From positions 62,001 to 126,000 of the forward strand of contig CAVPVD010000003.1 of the NCBI GenBank assembly GCA_963709155.1: 64,000 nt of DNA. The letters run 5' to 3'. Position numbers and translations under genes: made by a program. The notes under the pieces are model-generated. The model did not search any database. It saw only the letters and a list, made by a program, of their open reading frames with translations, and was not told the DNA's origin. Source of the DNA: Bog-159 sp963709155 (lineage in GTDB: Bacteria; Acidobacteriota; Terriglobia; Bryobacterales; Bryobacteraceae). Shown here piece by piece: positions 49,302-57,821 of this stretch. Each line of letters opens with the position of its first letter. Within the stretch, counting starts at the first letter, position 1.

Positions 49302-50678
49302 ATGGACGAACTCATCTGGAAGCGAGTTTTCTGGTGGTCTCTGCTCAGCGTGGCCATGGTGATCATCTCGCCCGCGCAGACCTTTACCACCCTGGTGTCT
49401 TTCAACGGCACAGACGGTAAGCAACCCTCCTATGTGGCGCTCGTCCAGGGCGCAGACGGAGGGCTGTACGGCACAACTGAATTCGGCGGCAATACCAACT
49501 TTGGCACCGTCTTCAAAGTAGACGCGGGGACTGCGCTAACCACCCTCCACGTATTCCAGGGAACGGGCGACGGTGCTCATCCCTTCGTGGGGTTGGTCCT
49601 GGGCACAAATGGGAAGTTCTACGGAACAACGGATTTTGGCGGGGCCAACGGTACAAGCGGAACGATTTTCTCAACCGGCCCTGGTGATGCGCTGACGACC
49701 CTGCACGCCTTCGAGATCTCGGATGGTGCCAATCCATTAGCGCCGCTGGTTCAGACCACCAACGGCAGCCTCTACGGTACGACTTGTGCCGGCGGCCTTC
49801 ATCGCCATGGCACCGTTTTCCAGTACACACCAGGTGCGATCTTGACTACATTACACGGCTTCGACGGAACCGACGGCGGTTGTCCGCAAGGCGGGCTGGT
49901 TCAAGCCGCCAACGGATACTTTTACGGGATCGCATCCGATGGCGGGGACCATGGCTATGGAACGGTCTTCTCAATCGGGCCGTCTGGCACGCTGACTACA
50001 CTGCACAACTTTTCAACCCCTGACGGCGTCTGGCCCCAGGCCGGCCTAGTTGAAGCCAGCGACGGAAATTTATATGGGACGGCCGAGGAAGGTGGCGCCT
50101 ATGGCTACGGGACTGTTTTTGAAATCACGGCGACAGGAACCCTGACTGTTCTACACAGCTTCGTCGGCGCGGACGGCTCTTACCCGAGAGGCCCTTTGAT
50201 TCAAGCCACCGATGGTAATTTTTACGGGACAACCAGTTTGGGTGGGGCGAATGGAGCAGGCACGGTTTTCGAGATGACCCCGGGGGGCACGCTGGCGACG
50301 ATCCACAGCTTTGATCGGACTGACGGGTTAAATCCCTTCGGCGGCCTATGTCAGGCCACGGACGGGAACATCTACGGGACAACCTTTGAAGGTGGCGCCA
50401 AGAATGATGGCACCGTGTTCCGCCTGTCGCGCGGACTTGGTCCCTTTTTGAAAACCGTGCCTGTCGCGGGCAAAGCAGCGACAGCCGTGATGATTCTGGG
50501 GACCAACCTGACGGGTGCCACTCGCGTCGCGATTAACGGTACCCCGGCTACATTCACCGTCATCTCGCCCGCACTAATTATGACCACGGTTCCCGCGGGC
50601 GCGACCACGGGAAGCGTTCAGGTGACAACGCCGGGCGGCACTCTGTCGAGTAACATAGCTTTTAGGGTGACGCGTTAA
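49302..50678 (+). CDS. TIGR03803 repeat secreted protein with TIG/IPT domain, second paralogue
   Basis: 458 residues from ATG 49302, chosen because AGGAGG stands 6-7 bases upstream. Signal peptide ('VFWWSLLSVAMVIISPAQ'), about eight repeats of 'dGa.P.ggLvqa.dGn.YGT...GG..g.GtvF...p.Gtlt.Lh.F', and a C-terminal TIG/IPT domain ('AVMILGTNLTGATRVAINGT', 'TTVPAGATTGSVQVTTPGG'). Same architecture and length as the gene at 46695, so both come from one duplication with the epimerase gene between them on the other strand. Surface or secreted; role unknown. Confidence 0.9.
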   Translation: MDELIWKRVFWWSLLSVAMVIISPAQTFTTLVSFNGTDGKQPSYVALVQGADGGLYGTTEFGGNTNFGTVFKVDAGTALTTLHVFQGTGDGAHPFVGLVLGTNGKFYGTTDFGGANGTSGTIFSTGPGDALTTLHAFEISDGANPLAPLVQTTNGSLYGTTCAGGLHRHGTVFQYTPGAILTTLHGFDGTDGGCPQGGLVQAANGYFYGIASDGGDHGYGTVFSIGPSGTLTTLHNFSTPDGVWPQAGLVEASDGNLYGTAEEGGAYGYGTVFEITATGTLTVLHSFVGADGSYPRGPLIQATDGNFYGTTSLGGANGAGTVFEMTPGGTLATIHSFDRTDGLNPFGGLCQATDGNIYGTTFEGGAKNDGTVFRLSRGLGPFLKTVPVAGKAATAVMILGTNLTGATRVAINGTPATFTVISPALIMTTVPAGATTGSVQVTTPGGTLSSNIAFRVTR

Positions 50679-50679
50679 C

Positions 50680-50862
50680 ATCAAGATACCCGCCGGGTGG
50701 TTTGCGGTGGCGGCGGGGTTGCCGGCGTGGCTTCGGGAGTTGACGGCGGACGCGGGTGCGGCGGAGGATGTTCCGTGGGGAGGCTGGCGCGATATCGACA
50801 TTCCGGGTATCCCGGTTACCATATTGACTAACATCACTAAGTTACCCAACGCGGCTAAGTAG
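50680..50862 (+). pseudogene. Possible 3' remnant of a lost gene
   Basis: An open frame without start, running to TAG at 50860-50862, gives 'IKIPAGWFAVAAGLPAWLRE', 'LTADAGAAEDVPWGGWRDID', 'IPGIPVTILTNITKLPNAAK'. It has natural-looking composition but I cannot name a family. It lies in the gap between the TIGR03803 and FG-GAP genes. It may be chance. Confidence 0.3.
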
Positions 50863-50871
50863 GAGCGAACC

Positions 50872-53034
50872 ATGCAGAGACGTTACTTTGCAAGACTAAT
50901 ATCCCTGACTCTGGCTGTGCCGGGTCTGTTGTTTCCCATCAGCTTCAATACTCCGCGGGCTTTTCCTACCGGCGTCGGTAATGCCGGATATAGCATGGCG
51001 TCTGGCGACTTTAACGCTGATGGCTTCCTGGACCTGGCCATTGCCATCGTGGGAACCGATCAGTTCGGCGATAACTTCGGATTGGTTGAGATCTTCCTGG
51101 GCCAGGGCGGCGGGAACTTCGGTCCGGGTCAGACTTACAAGCTCAGCGGCCCACCAATTGTAACCTCCAATGGCATGATCGTGGCGGACTTCAATGGCGA
51201 TGGAAAGCTCGATCTAGCCCTTGTCCAGGTGGGCGGCGTGTCGGTCCTGCTGGGAAACGGCGACGGGACTTTTGGCCCGACTGCGAATCTGAATATAGGA
51301 ACCGAGCCATTTGCGATTGCCAGCGCGGATTTCAACGGCGACGGCATTCCGGATCTGGCGACCGCTAATGTAGATGCCAATAATATTTCCATCCTGCTTG
51401 GCAAGGGAGATGGCACCTTTCAGCCGCCCGTCAACTACTCAGTTGGCACAGAGCCCGAATATCTCGCCGTAGGAGACTTCAATGGAGATGGCAAACCCGA
51501 CCTGGCGGTGACTAACTACAATTACACCGGCTCGGGTACAGCCTCGATATTATTTGGAATCGGGGACGGTACCTTCCACAATGCAGTGAACCACCAGGTT
51601 GGGAAATTTCCCACCAGCGTTGTCGCGGGTGATTTCAATGGCGACGGCAAGCCCGACTTAGCCATCACGCACGATGGCGGAGATCTTTCCATCCTGATAG
51701 CCAGCGGCGGCGGGTCATTTCTGCCGCCTGTCAGCGTCACGGCCGGCGGCTCACCCAAGGGAGTGGTGGTAAAAGACCTGAATCATGATGGGAATCTGGA
51801 CCTGGTTGTCATTAACAACAACGGCACTAACATGGTTTCCATTCTCAAGGGAAATGGCGATGGAACGTTTCAGGCCCCGGCCAGTTATGAGGTTGTGGCT
51901 AACCCGCAGTCAATCGCCTTTGGCGATTTCAACGGCGATGGGCGGCTGGATATGGCCATCTCCGGCAGCAGCGGCAGTTTCGGAATACTCTTGCGCAATG
52001 GCCAAGGGGGCTTCCAGCAAATGACCAACGTGCCTGCCGGGAAGAATCCGTTCGCCATCGCCACGGGTGACTTCAATGGCGATGGAAAGCCGGACCTGGC
52101 TGTGACTAACTACGGATCGGCCAATGTATCCGTCCTACTCGGCAAAGGCGACGGGACTTTTCTTCCGCAGGTCACTTACGATACCGGCGTCCAACCGCTT
52201 TCGGTCATCGTGGGGGACTTCAATGGAGACGGTAAGCCGGATCTCGCTGTAGCCAGCCACTATGATGCCTCAATTTCGATTCTGTTCGGCAATGGCGATG
52301 GCACCTTCCAGAAGGCCGTAACCACCGTGGTCCAAGCCGGCGTGGGCGTCCTGGCCGCGGGTGACTTTAACGGCGACGGCAAACTGGATCTGGCGACGCC
52401 GGCCTTCAACTACAACGCGGTCGTCATACTGCTAGGGAACGGCGACGGCACCTTCAAACATAAGAGTCTGGGTTTAGGTCAGTACTTCGCCAATGCTGTG
52501 GCCGCGGGAGACTTAAATGGGGATGGCAAGCTGGACCTCGTCGTCCAGGATGAAACCTGCGAAGACGAATATTGTTTCGGCTACTCGCAGATTTTCTTAG
52601 GCAACGGAGATGGCACTTTTAGCGCGAAGCCGAGTACCTACGCCGGCTTCACGCCCCCGCTAATAACCGATTTCAACGGCGATGGCAACCAGGATCTCGC
52701 CGGCGGCGACGGCAGCCAGATATGGGTCACGCTGGGTAACGGCGACGGCACTTTCGCTACGGGAGTACCTTACCCGGCCGGCAACGCCGGCAGTCTCGCA
52801 ATCGGCGATTTCAATCGCGATGGCAAGAAGGATATCGTCGCGACCGGCCCCGATACGGTGGCCATCCTGCTCGGCAACGGCGACGCCACTTTCCAGACGC
52901 AGAAGCAGTTCCTGGTGGGCGGCTGCCCTTACGCGGTAGTGGTTGCCGATTTCAATGGCGACGGCAGACCGGATGTAGCCACCGCCAACAACTGTTCGAA
53001 CAACGTCAGCATACTGCTGAACACAACAAAATAG
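50872..53034 (+). CDS. FG-GAP/VCBS repeat secreted protein (14 calcium-type repeats)
   Basis: 720 residues. AGGAG precedes ATG 50872. Signal peptide ('LISLTLAVPGLLFPISFN'). The rest is a tandem array in which I count 14 copies of D-[FL]-N-x-D-G-x-x-D-[LIM], each followed by 'v..LLGnGDGtF' strands; the pattern is that of integrin-like beta-propeller blades whose DxNxDG loops bind calcium. Fourteen would make two seven-bladed propellers. No catalytic domain or anchor is visible. Probably exported and involved in binding or adhesion. Confidence 0.92.
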   Translation: MQRRYFARLISLTLAVPGLLFPISFNTPRAFPTGVGNAGYSMASGDFNADGFLDLAIAIVGTDQFGDNFGLVEIFLGQGGGNFGPGQTYKLSGPPIVTSNGMIVADFNGDGKLDLALVQVGGVSVLLGNGDGTFGPTANLNIGTEPFAIASADFNGDGIPDLATANVDANNISILLGKGDGTFQPPVNYSVGTEPEYLAVGDFNGDGKPDLAVTNYNYTGSGTASILFGIGDGTFHNAVNHQVGKFPTSVVAGDFNGDGKPDLAITHDGGDLSILIASGGGSFLPPVSVTAGGSPKGVVVKDLNHDGNLDLVVINNNGTNMVSILKGNGDGTFQAPASYEVVANPQSIAFGDFNGDGRLDMAISGSSGSFGILLRNGQGGFQQMTNVPAGKNPFAIATGDFNGDGKPDLAVTNYGSANVSVLLGKGDGTFLPQVTYDTGVQPLSVIVGDFNGDGKPDLAVASHYDASISILFGNGDGTFQKAVTTVVQAGVGVLAAGDFNGDGKLDLATPAFNYNAVVILLGNGDGTFKHKSLGLGQYFANAVAAGDLNGDGKLDLVVQDETCEDEYCFGYSQIFLGNGDGTFSAKPSTYAGFTPPLITDFNGDGNQDLAGGDGSQIWVTLGNGDGTFATGVPYPAGNAGSLAIGDFNRDGKKDIVATGPDTVAILLGNGDATFQTQKQFLVGGCPYAVVVADFNGDGRPDVATANNCSNNVSILLNTTK

Positions 53035-53060
53035 CCGAGAGACTGCGCCATTCCCGGCAG

Positions 53061-53189
53061 TCACTTTCGCCGGAACTGGTAGATCACCCGCCGGGAGCCG
53101 CGCGGCGCGTCGAAGGTAGCCGGATATGCTTGCCCGGTCAGATCGTAGCAGACAGTCAGCGAATCGCTGCTCACCTGGTAGATCCCCTC
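53061..53189 (-). pseudogene. C-terminal fragment of a TIGR03067-like protein
   Basis: A 42-codon frame ending TGA at 53061-53063 reads 'EGIYQVSSDSLTVCYDLTGQ' and 'PATFDAPRGSRRVIYQFRRK', the 'GIY.l.gD.L.vC.d.pg..RP..F..p.gs..vl..f.R' end of the lipocalin-like TIGR03067 domain. It is preceded by a stop codon in frame, so only the tail survives. Confidence 0.55.
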
Positions 53190-53243
53190 TTAATACCAAT
53201 TCAGAGGCAATCGGCACTCTTGAAACGCATGACAGGACGATCA

Positions 53244-53357
53244 CTAAACGGGATTCACAAGATCCGAGCCGCTTGCCAGCGGATGGGAGATTGATGCAAG
53301 GAGGCCAAAATGGCGGAACTCAATGAATCCGGTTCCGCCGATGACTATGATGCGCAT
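53244..53357 (-). pseudogene. N-terminal fragment of an NAD-dependent epimerase
   Basis: ATG 53357 begins MRIIVIGGTGFIEF, the textbook start of an extended-SDR NAD site, and after 'FI' loses similarity and stops at 53244. The epimerase at 48081-49037 lacks exactly such a start, which may be coincidence. Confidence 0.5.
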
Positions 53358-53370
53358 GGTCAAACAACGC

Positions 53371-53425
53371 AAGCCGGCGGACTGATGAAGTCCGCTGCGG
53401 CACGCTAAAGCGCGCGCCACGGGTC
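53371..53425. repeat. Family B palindromic repeat
   Basis: Stem GCGGACTGATGAAGTCCGC (around 53379-53397), then the module GCACGCTAAAGCGCGCGCCAC. Lies just behind the lepB stop codon. Confidence 0.55.
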
Positions 53426-53428
53426 TGG

Positions 53429-54172
53429 TCAGGGCTGCAGGCGATATTCGCGAACCAGTTTGAAAGTCCTGGACCAGCGCGTCTTGGTGAAGAAGTGGGT
53501 GGCTACGTCCACCAGGTGGTCGATTCCGATGTTGCCGTTAATCAAGTCTTCGGTAGGGGCGTCGAAGGACCAGTAGATCAGAAACGGCGTTCCTACGATG
53601 TTTTCGCGGGGGACCAGGCCCCAAAAACGGCTGTCGTCCGAGTTATCGCGATTATCGCCCAGGGCGAGGATAGAGCCCGGCGGCACGACCAATTCGCCGT
53701 TTAGCACGTCATTCCGGATCATGTCGGCGGCTTGCGGCCGCAGTTGCTCGATGGACGCGTAGGACGGGAAGTTGTCGCGGTAGGCATCCATGCTGCCAGC
53801 TACGTGGATCGCGTACGGCTCGTTGACGGACTTGCCGTTCAGGATCAGTTGTTTGTTTACGAAGTGGATGCGATCGCCGGGAATGCCAATGGCGCGCTTC
53901 ACGAAGTTTTGCCTGATATCCAAGGGATAGCGGAAGACGATTACATCGCCCCGGCGCACGTCGGTGTACGGCAGCAGATGGCGGCTGATGGCATCGGGGG
54001 GCGCATAGGCGATTTTGTCCACCAGCACGTGATCTCCGACGAGCAGGGTGGCTTCCATCGAGCCGCTGGGGATGACGAAAGCCTGCAATAAAGTGGTGGT
54101 ACCGAAGAGCAGCAGAATGATGGTGACGGTCCACTCGGAGATGAAGGTGCGGTGCACGTCGGCGGGCTTCAC
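53429..54172 (-). CDS. lepB: Signal peptidase I
   Basis: 247 residues from GTG 54172. One N-terminal membrane helix (residues ~14-32, 'WTVTIILLLFGTTTLLQAFV'), then the catalytic Ser38 in 'IPSGSMEATLLVGD' and Lys92 in 'FVKRAIGIPGDRI'; box E is 'ILALGDNRDNSDDSRFWGLV'. All S26A motifs are intact. It cleaves Sec signal peptides at the inner membrane and would process the many exported proteins in this window. The C-terminal ~50 residues extend beyond box E. Confidence 0.95.
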   Translation of the reverse strand: MKPADVHRTFISEWTVTIILLLFGTTTLLQAFVIPSGSMEATLLVGDHVLVDKIAYAPPDAISRHLLPYTDVRRGDVIVFRYPLDIRQNFVKRAIGIPGDRIHFVNKQLILNGKSVNEPYAIHVAGSMDAYRDNFPSYASIEQLRPQAADMIRNDVLNGELVVPPGSILALGDNRDNSDDSRFWGLVPRENIVGTPFLIYWSFDAPTEDLINGNIGIDHLVDVATHFFTKTRWSRTFKLVREYRLQP

Positions 54173-54189
54173 GGTTCCGATTATACAGC

Positions 54190-54236
54190 TACAGCGGGTT
54201 CTGGAGAACCCGCGCAGGACTGGAGTCCTGCCCCAC
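54190..54236. repeat. Family B palindromic repeat with GG loops
   Basis: Two stems, GGGTTCT-GG-AGAACCC and CAGGACT-GG-AGTCCTG, then CCCCACA. Compare GGGTCT-GG-AGACCC at ~57770. The stem bases differ but pair perfectly. Confidence 0.7.
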
Positions 54237-54239
54237 ATA

Positions 54240-54620
54240 TCATCGGATGAAGACCAGGTAGATGGTCATGGCGATTCCGGTGACGGCGAGGATCAGGGCG
54301 ATGACCACCGCCATGGTGACCGGGCGGTCTACCACTTCGGTGCCGCGTTTTACGGCGCTGACGAAGCGGATGTGCTGGAGCGCGGAGAACAGGTTGACGG
54401 CAACGCCGATGAGGATCAGGGCGGTCCCCACCCATAGAGTGAATCGGGCGGAATGGAGACTCAGCGGGTGCTGGCTGAATTCGATTTCACGCAAGAAGAG
54501 GCCGAAGCGCGCCACGACGAAGCCGAAACCCATCAGAGAAAGGCCGGTGCGGATCCAGGCGAGGAAGGTACGCTCGGCGGCCAGATAGACACGCGGGTCC
54601 TGGGAATCGGCAGGAGGCAT
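54240..54620 (-). CDS. DUF202 (YidH-type) small membrane protein
   Basis: 126 residues. 'YLAAERTFLAWIRTGLSLMG' is the conserved DUF202 signature, followed by three membrane helices (~28-45, ~62-80, ~103-123). Inner-membrane protein of unknown function, common in bacteria. It sits 5 bases after the 2'-5' RNA ligase-like gene on the same strand, so probably co-transcribed. Confidence 0.9.
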   Translation of the reverse strand: MPPADSQDPRVYLAAERTFLAWIRTGLSLMGFGFVVARFGLFLREIEFSQHPLSLHSARFTLWVGTALILIGVAVNLFSALQHIRFVSAVKRGTEVVDRPVTMAVVIALILAVTGIAMTIYLVFIR

Positions 54621-54625
54621 GCTGG

Positions 54626-55195
54626 TTAATCCAGGGGGCCGGCGGGCAGCCCGCGGAGGGGGCCGTCGGCGAGGTCGATCCAGAAATTGCCGCGCAGATT
54701 GCGGACGAAGACGGCGGTGGAGGCACGAAACCGGCGCCGCCCGGGGAATTCGCTCCAGCGGCGGTCCGCAAGGGCGAGCAGCGGATCGACCTGATCAGGG
54801 GCGATCTCCTGGGCCAGAGTCACGTGCGGGTGATAAGCAAACGGCTCCGCGAAAGAGAGGGCGCCGCGATTCAAGCTGCGATGCATCTCACGTAATTCGC
54901 GGTTGCCATCCTCGACGGCGATGTAGATGACGTCGGTGGCGGCGAATTTCTCAATCCGTCCGAGACCGATCTCGAAAGGCGCGAAGCCGGCCACGATTTG
55001 CCGCGCCTCTTCAATGGCGGCGTCGGGAGCCACGGGCAAAGGCCGCGGCGGGAGCACGCTGACATGCGCGTGGGGACTGCAGCCCGGCACCATTTCGAGC
55101 CGCAGATCGTCCAGAAAAGCGCCGAGCGGATCCGGGAGGTAGATCACCAGAGCGTACAGGCTTTGCGGAGAAGTGCCATCCGATTCTGAACCCAT
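54626..55195 (-). CDS. 2'-5' RNA ligase-like (2H phosphoesterase) protein
   Basis: 189 residues from ATG 55195 (an ATG five codons earlier is possible). The two catalytic His motifs are 'PHAHVSVLPPRPL' (HxS) and 'YHPHVTLAQEI' (HxT), the 2H phosphoesterase pair found in LigT/ThpR-like proteins. Length is normal. Cytoplasmic; may act on cyclic phosphates or RNA ends. Forms a pair with the DUF202 gene. Confidence 0.87.
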   Translation of the reverse strand: MGSESDGTSPQSLYALVIYLPDPLGAFLDDLRLEMVPGCSPHAHVSVLPPRPLPVAPDAAIEEARQIVAGFAPFEIGLGRIEKFAATDVIYIAVEDGNRELREMHRSLNRGALSFAEPFAYHPHVTLAQEIAPDQVDPLLALADRRWSEFPGRRRFRASTAVFVRNLRGNFWIDLADGPLRGLPAGPLD

Positions 55196-55386
55196 CGTGT
55201 GCCGCTGCACTGTAGATTATGCCATAGGCGCGAGGGCTGGGGCCGCGGACCCCCAAACAGGGTGCCGCCATGAAAGTGGAAGAACGCATGGACGGCCGCC
55301 GTACAACATGGCACCCATGGCAGCACACGAACAACGTCCATGCGTGTGTTTGCGGCTCAAGGTTCGTAATCGGGGACGGGAGGTGG

Positions 55387-55437
55387 GACGCTCCCTTACG
55401 GTCGCGGCTCAGCTGGTCGCGGCTCATTTCATGTCGC
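55387..55437. repeat. Family A repeat, short copy
   Basis: GCTCCCTTACGGTCGCGGCTC, then AGCTGGTCGCGGCTCATT. Flanked by two copies of CCCAAACAGGGT (55248-55259 region and 55443-55454 region). The interval 55196-55484 otherwise shows no gene. Confidence 0.65.
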
Positions 55438-55484
55438 GGCCTCCCAAACAGGGTACCCGTTTTCCTGCTAATCTCTAGTTGGAA

Positions 55485-57539
55485 ATGTCCGAAACAGAGA
55501 GCCCAAACCCCCTATTGAATCTGTGCTTTAGAATACCTTTCGATCGAATTCGGGCGGAGCATGTGCAGCCGGCGATCGGGGAACTGCTGAGGGATGCGCG
55601 TGGACGCATCGACGCGCTGGCGGCCGACCCGGAGCCGCGCACCTTCGACAACACCTTAACGCTGCTGGATACGATCACGGAGCCGCTGGATGAGGCTATG
55701 GCGGTGGTGCGTCATCTGGAGTCCGTGGCGACGTATCCGGCATTGCGCGAAGCGTACAATGCGGTGCAGCCGGAGGTGAGCGCGTTCTATTCCGGCATTC
55801 CGCTGCATGCGGGACTATGGCGGGCGATCCGATCATTCGCCCAAAGGGAGGAGGCGGGCGCGCTGGAGGGCACGCGGCGCCGCTTTCTGACCAAGACCCT
55901 TGACAATTTCCGGCGGCACGGGGCGGATCTCGATGCGGAGGGCAAGGCGCGTCTGGAGGCGATCGACATCGAACTGGCGACGGTCACCACGAAATTCTCG
56001 CAGAATGTTCTGGATGCGACGAATGCATTCGAACTGGTGATTGCGGATGAAGGCGGTCTGGCCGGATTGCCGCCGTCGGCGGTGGCGGCGGCGCGCGCCA
56101 GCGCGGTACAGAAGGGCCTGGCCGGATGGCGATTCACTTTGCAAGCGCCCAGCTATACGCCGGTGATGATGTACCTGGACGATGCGGGCATCCGGCAGAA
56201 GATGTATCGCGCCTACGCGGTGCGGGCCAGCCGGGGCGAGTACGACAACCGCGGGCATTTGAGCCGCATTCTGGAACTGCGCCGGGCGAAAGCGGAACTG
56301 CTGGGTTTCCGTAACTTCGCGGACCTGGTGCTGCACGATCGCATGGCCCACACAGGTGAGCGAGCCGAGCAGTTTCTGAAAGACCTGAAGGGCAAGACGG
56401 AGACGCAGTTCGCGCGCGAGAACCGCGATCTGCTGGAATTCCGGCGGGGGCTGGAGGGTCCGGAGGCGCCGGAGCTACAGCCCTGGGACGTGGCTTATTA
56501 CGCGGAGAAACAGCGGGCCGCGCTTTACGATTTCGACGAAGAGCAACTGCGTCCGTATTTCCCGCTGGATCGCGTGGTGGACGGACTCTTCGAAACGGTG
56601 CGCAGGCTTTACGGCATCCGCGTGAGCGAGGAGCCGGGCGTACCGGTGTGGGATGCGCAGGCGCGCTATTACGCGGTACACGACCGGGATGGCGCTTTCA
56701 TCGGCGGGTTCTACGCGGACTGGTATCCGCGGGAGAACAAACGCGGCGGGGCGTGGATGGACGCGCTGATCACGGGTTATCCGGCGGTGGATGGTTTCAA
56801 GCCGCATTTAGGGTTGATCTGCGGGAACCTGACACCGCCGCTGGCGGACCGGCCGGCGCTGCTGACGCACTACGAGGTGACCACCATTTTCCACGAATTC
56901 GGGCACCTGCTGCATCATCTGTTGAGCCGGGTGGAGGTGCGCAGCCTGGCGGGCACCAGCGTAGCGTGGGATTTCGTGGAACTGCCTTCGCAGATCATGG
57001 AGAACTGGACTTGGGAGCGGGAACCGCTGGACCTGTTCGCGCGGCACTACCAGACGGGCGAGCCGATTCCGGACGGGCTGTTCCAGAAGATGCTGAGAGC
57101 GCGCAATTTCCGGAGCGCGAATACGCAGATGCGGCAACTGGGGTTCGGGTTCGTGGACCTGGCGCTGCATATCGACTACGATCCCGCGCGGGATGGCGAT
57201 GCGATCGAGTACACGCGCGGAATTCTGCAGCAGTATTCGCCAGCGCCGCTGCCCGCGGACCACGCCATGGTGGCGGCATTCACGCACCTTTTCGCCAGCC
57301 CGGTGGGGTACGGCGCAGGATATTATTCTTACAAGTGGTCGGAGGTGCTGGACGCGGATGCCTTCACGCGCTTTCGCACGAACGGGATCTTCAGCCCGGA
57401 GACGGGGGCGGAGTTTCGCGACACGATCCTGTCGCGCGGCGACAGCGAAGATCCGGCCGAGTTGTACCGGAAGTTTATGGGGCGGGACCCGGACCCGAAC
57501 GCTTTGCTGGTGCGGTCGGGGCTGCGGACTTCGGCTTGA
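55485..57539 (+). CDS. M3-family oligopeptidase (oligopeptidase A/dipeptidyl carboxypeptidase type)
   Basis: 684 residues from ATG 55485. Mostly helical, no signal peptide, so cytoplasmic. 'FDRIRAEHVQPAIGELLRDA' and 'TFDNTLTLLD' are the usual N-terminal segments. The zinc motif HEFGHLLHHLL is at about residue 470, with the third ligand Glu in 'WDFVELPSQIMENW'. Late signature 'GYGAGYYSYKWSEVLDADAF' binds the peptide. It degrades short peptides, including cleaved signal peptides in relatives. Full length, single gene. Confidence 0.94.
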   Translation: MSETESPNPLLNLCFRIPFDRIRAEHVQPAIGELLRDARGRIDALAADPEPRTFDNTLTLLDTITEPLDEAMAVVRHLESVATYPALREAYNAVQPEVSAFYSGIPLHAGLWRAIRSFAQREEAGALEGTRRRFLTKTLDNFRRHGADLDAEGKARLEAIDIELATVTTKFSQNVLDATNAFELVIADEGGLAGLPPSAVAAARASAVQKGLAGWRFTLQAPSYTPVMMYLDDAGIRQKMYRAYAVRASRGEYDNRGHLSRILELRRAKAELLGFRNFADLVLHDRMAHTGERAEQFLKDLKGKTETQFARENRDLLEFRRGLEGPEAPELQPWDVAYYAEKQRAALYDFDEEQLRPYFPLDRVVDGLFETVRRLYGIRVSEEPGVPVWDAQARYYAVHDRDGAFIGGFYADWYPRENKRGGAWMDALITGYPAVDGFKPHLGLICGNLTPPLADRPALLTHYEVTTIFHEFGHLLHHLLSRVEVRSLAGTSVAWDFVELPSQIMENWTWEREPLDLFARHYQTGEPIPDGLFQKMLRARNFRSANTQMRQLGFGFVDLALHIDYDPARDGDAIEYTRGILQQYSPAPLPADHAMVAAFTHLFASPVGYGAGYYSYKWSEVLDADAFTRFRTNGIFSPETGAEFRDTILSRGDSEDPAELYRKFMGRDPDPNALLVRSGLRTSA

Positions 57540-57552
57540 ACTTCCGCTTATC

Positions 57553-57804
57553 CGTGGCGCACGCTTCAGCGTGCTCGCACGCTTCAGCGTGCTCTCCAGC
57601 CGGCTGCGGGCATGATTGCCCGGCCTCCACGCGGGTCTCGCCGCTATTTCACCCGCGTCCGCGTGCGCCACTGGCACGCGGCCAGTTATCGCGAAAAATG
57701 TATAAGCTGCAGAGCGGGACTGAAAAATGCTCGCCAACGGCGAGCTTACGCTCGCCAAAGATCGGGTCTGGAGACCCTCTGCAGGCGTAGACGCCTGCCC
57801 CACA
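57553..57804. repeat. Family B palindromic array
   Basis: Stems include GCACGCT-TC-AGCGTGC twice (57560-57595), GCGGGCATGATTGCCCGG, a GTGCGCCACTGGCACGC module, GGCGAGCTTACGCTCGCC (~57740), GGGTCT-GG-AGACCC (~57768) and CAGGCGT-AG-ACGCCTG (~57781), then CCCCACA. No gene in the 282 bases between the two stop codons. Confidence 0.7.
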
Positions 57805-57821
57805 AGGCGACAAAGCGGGCT

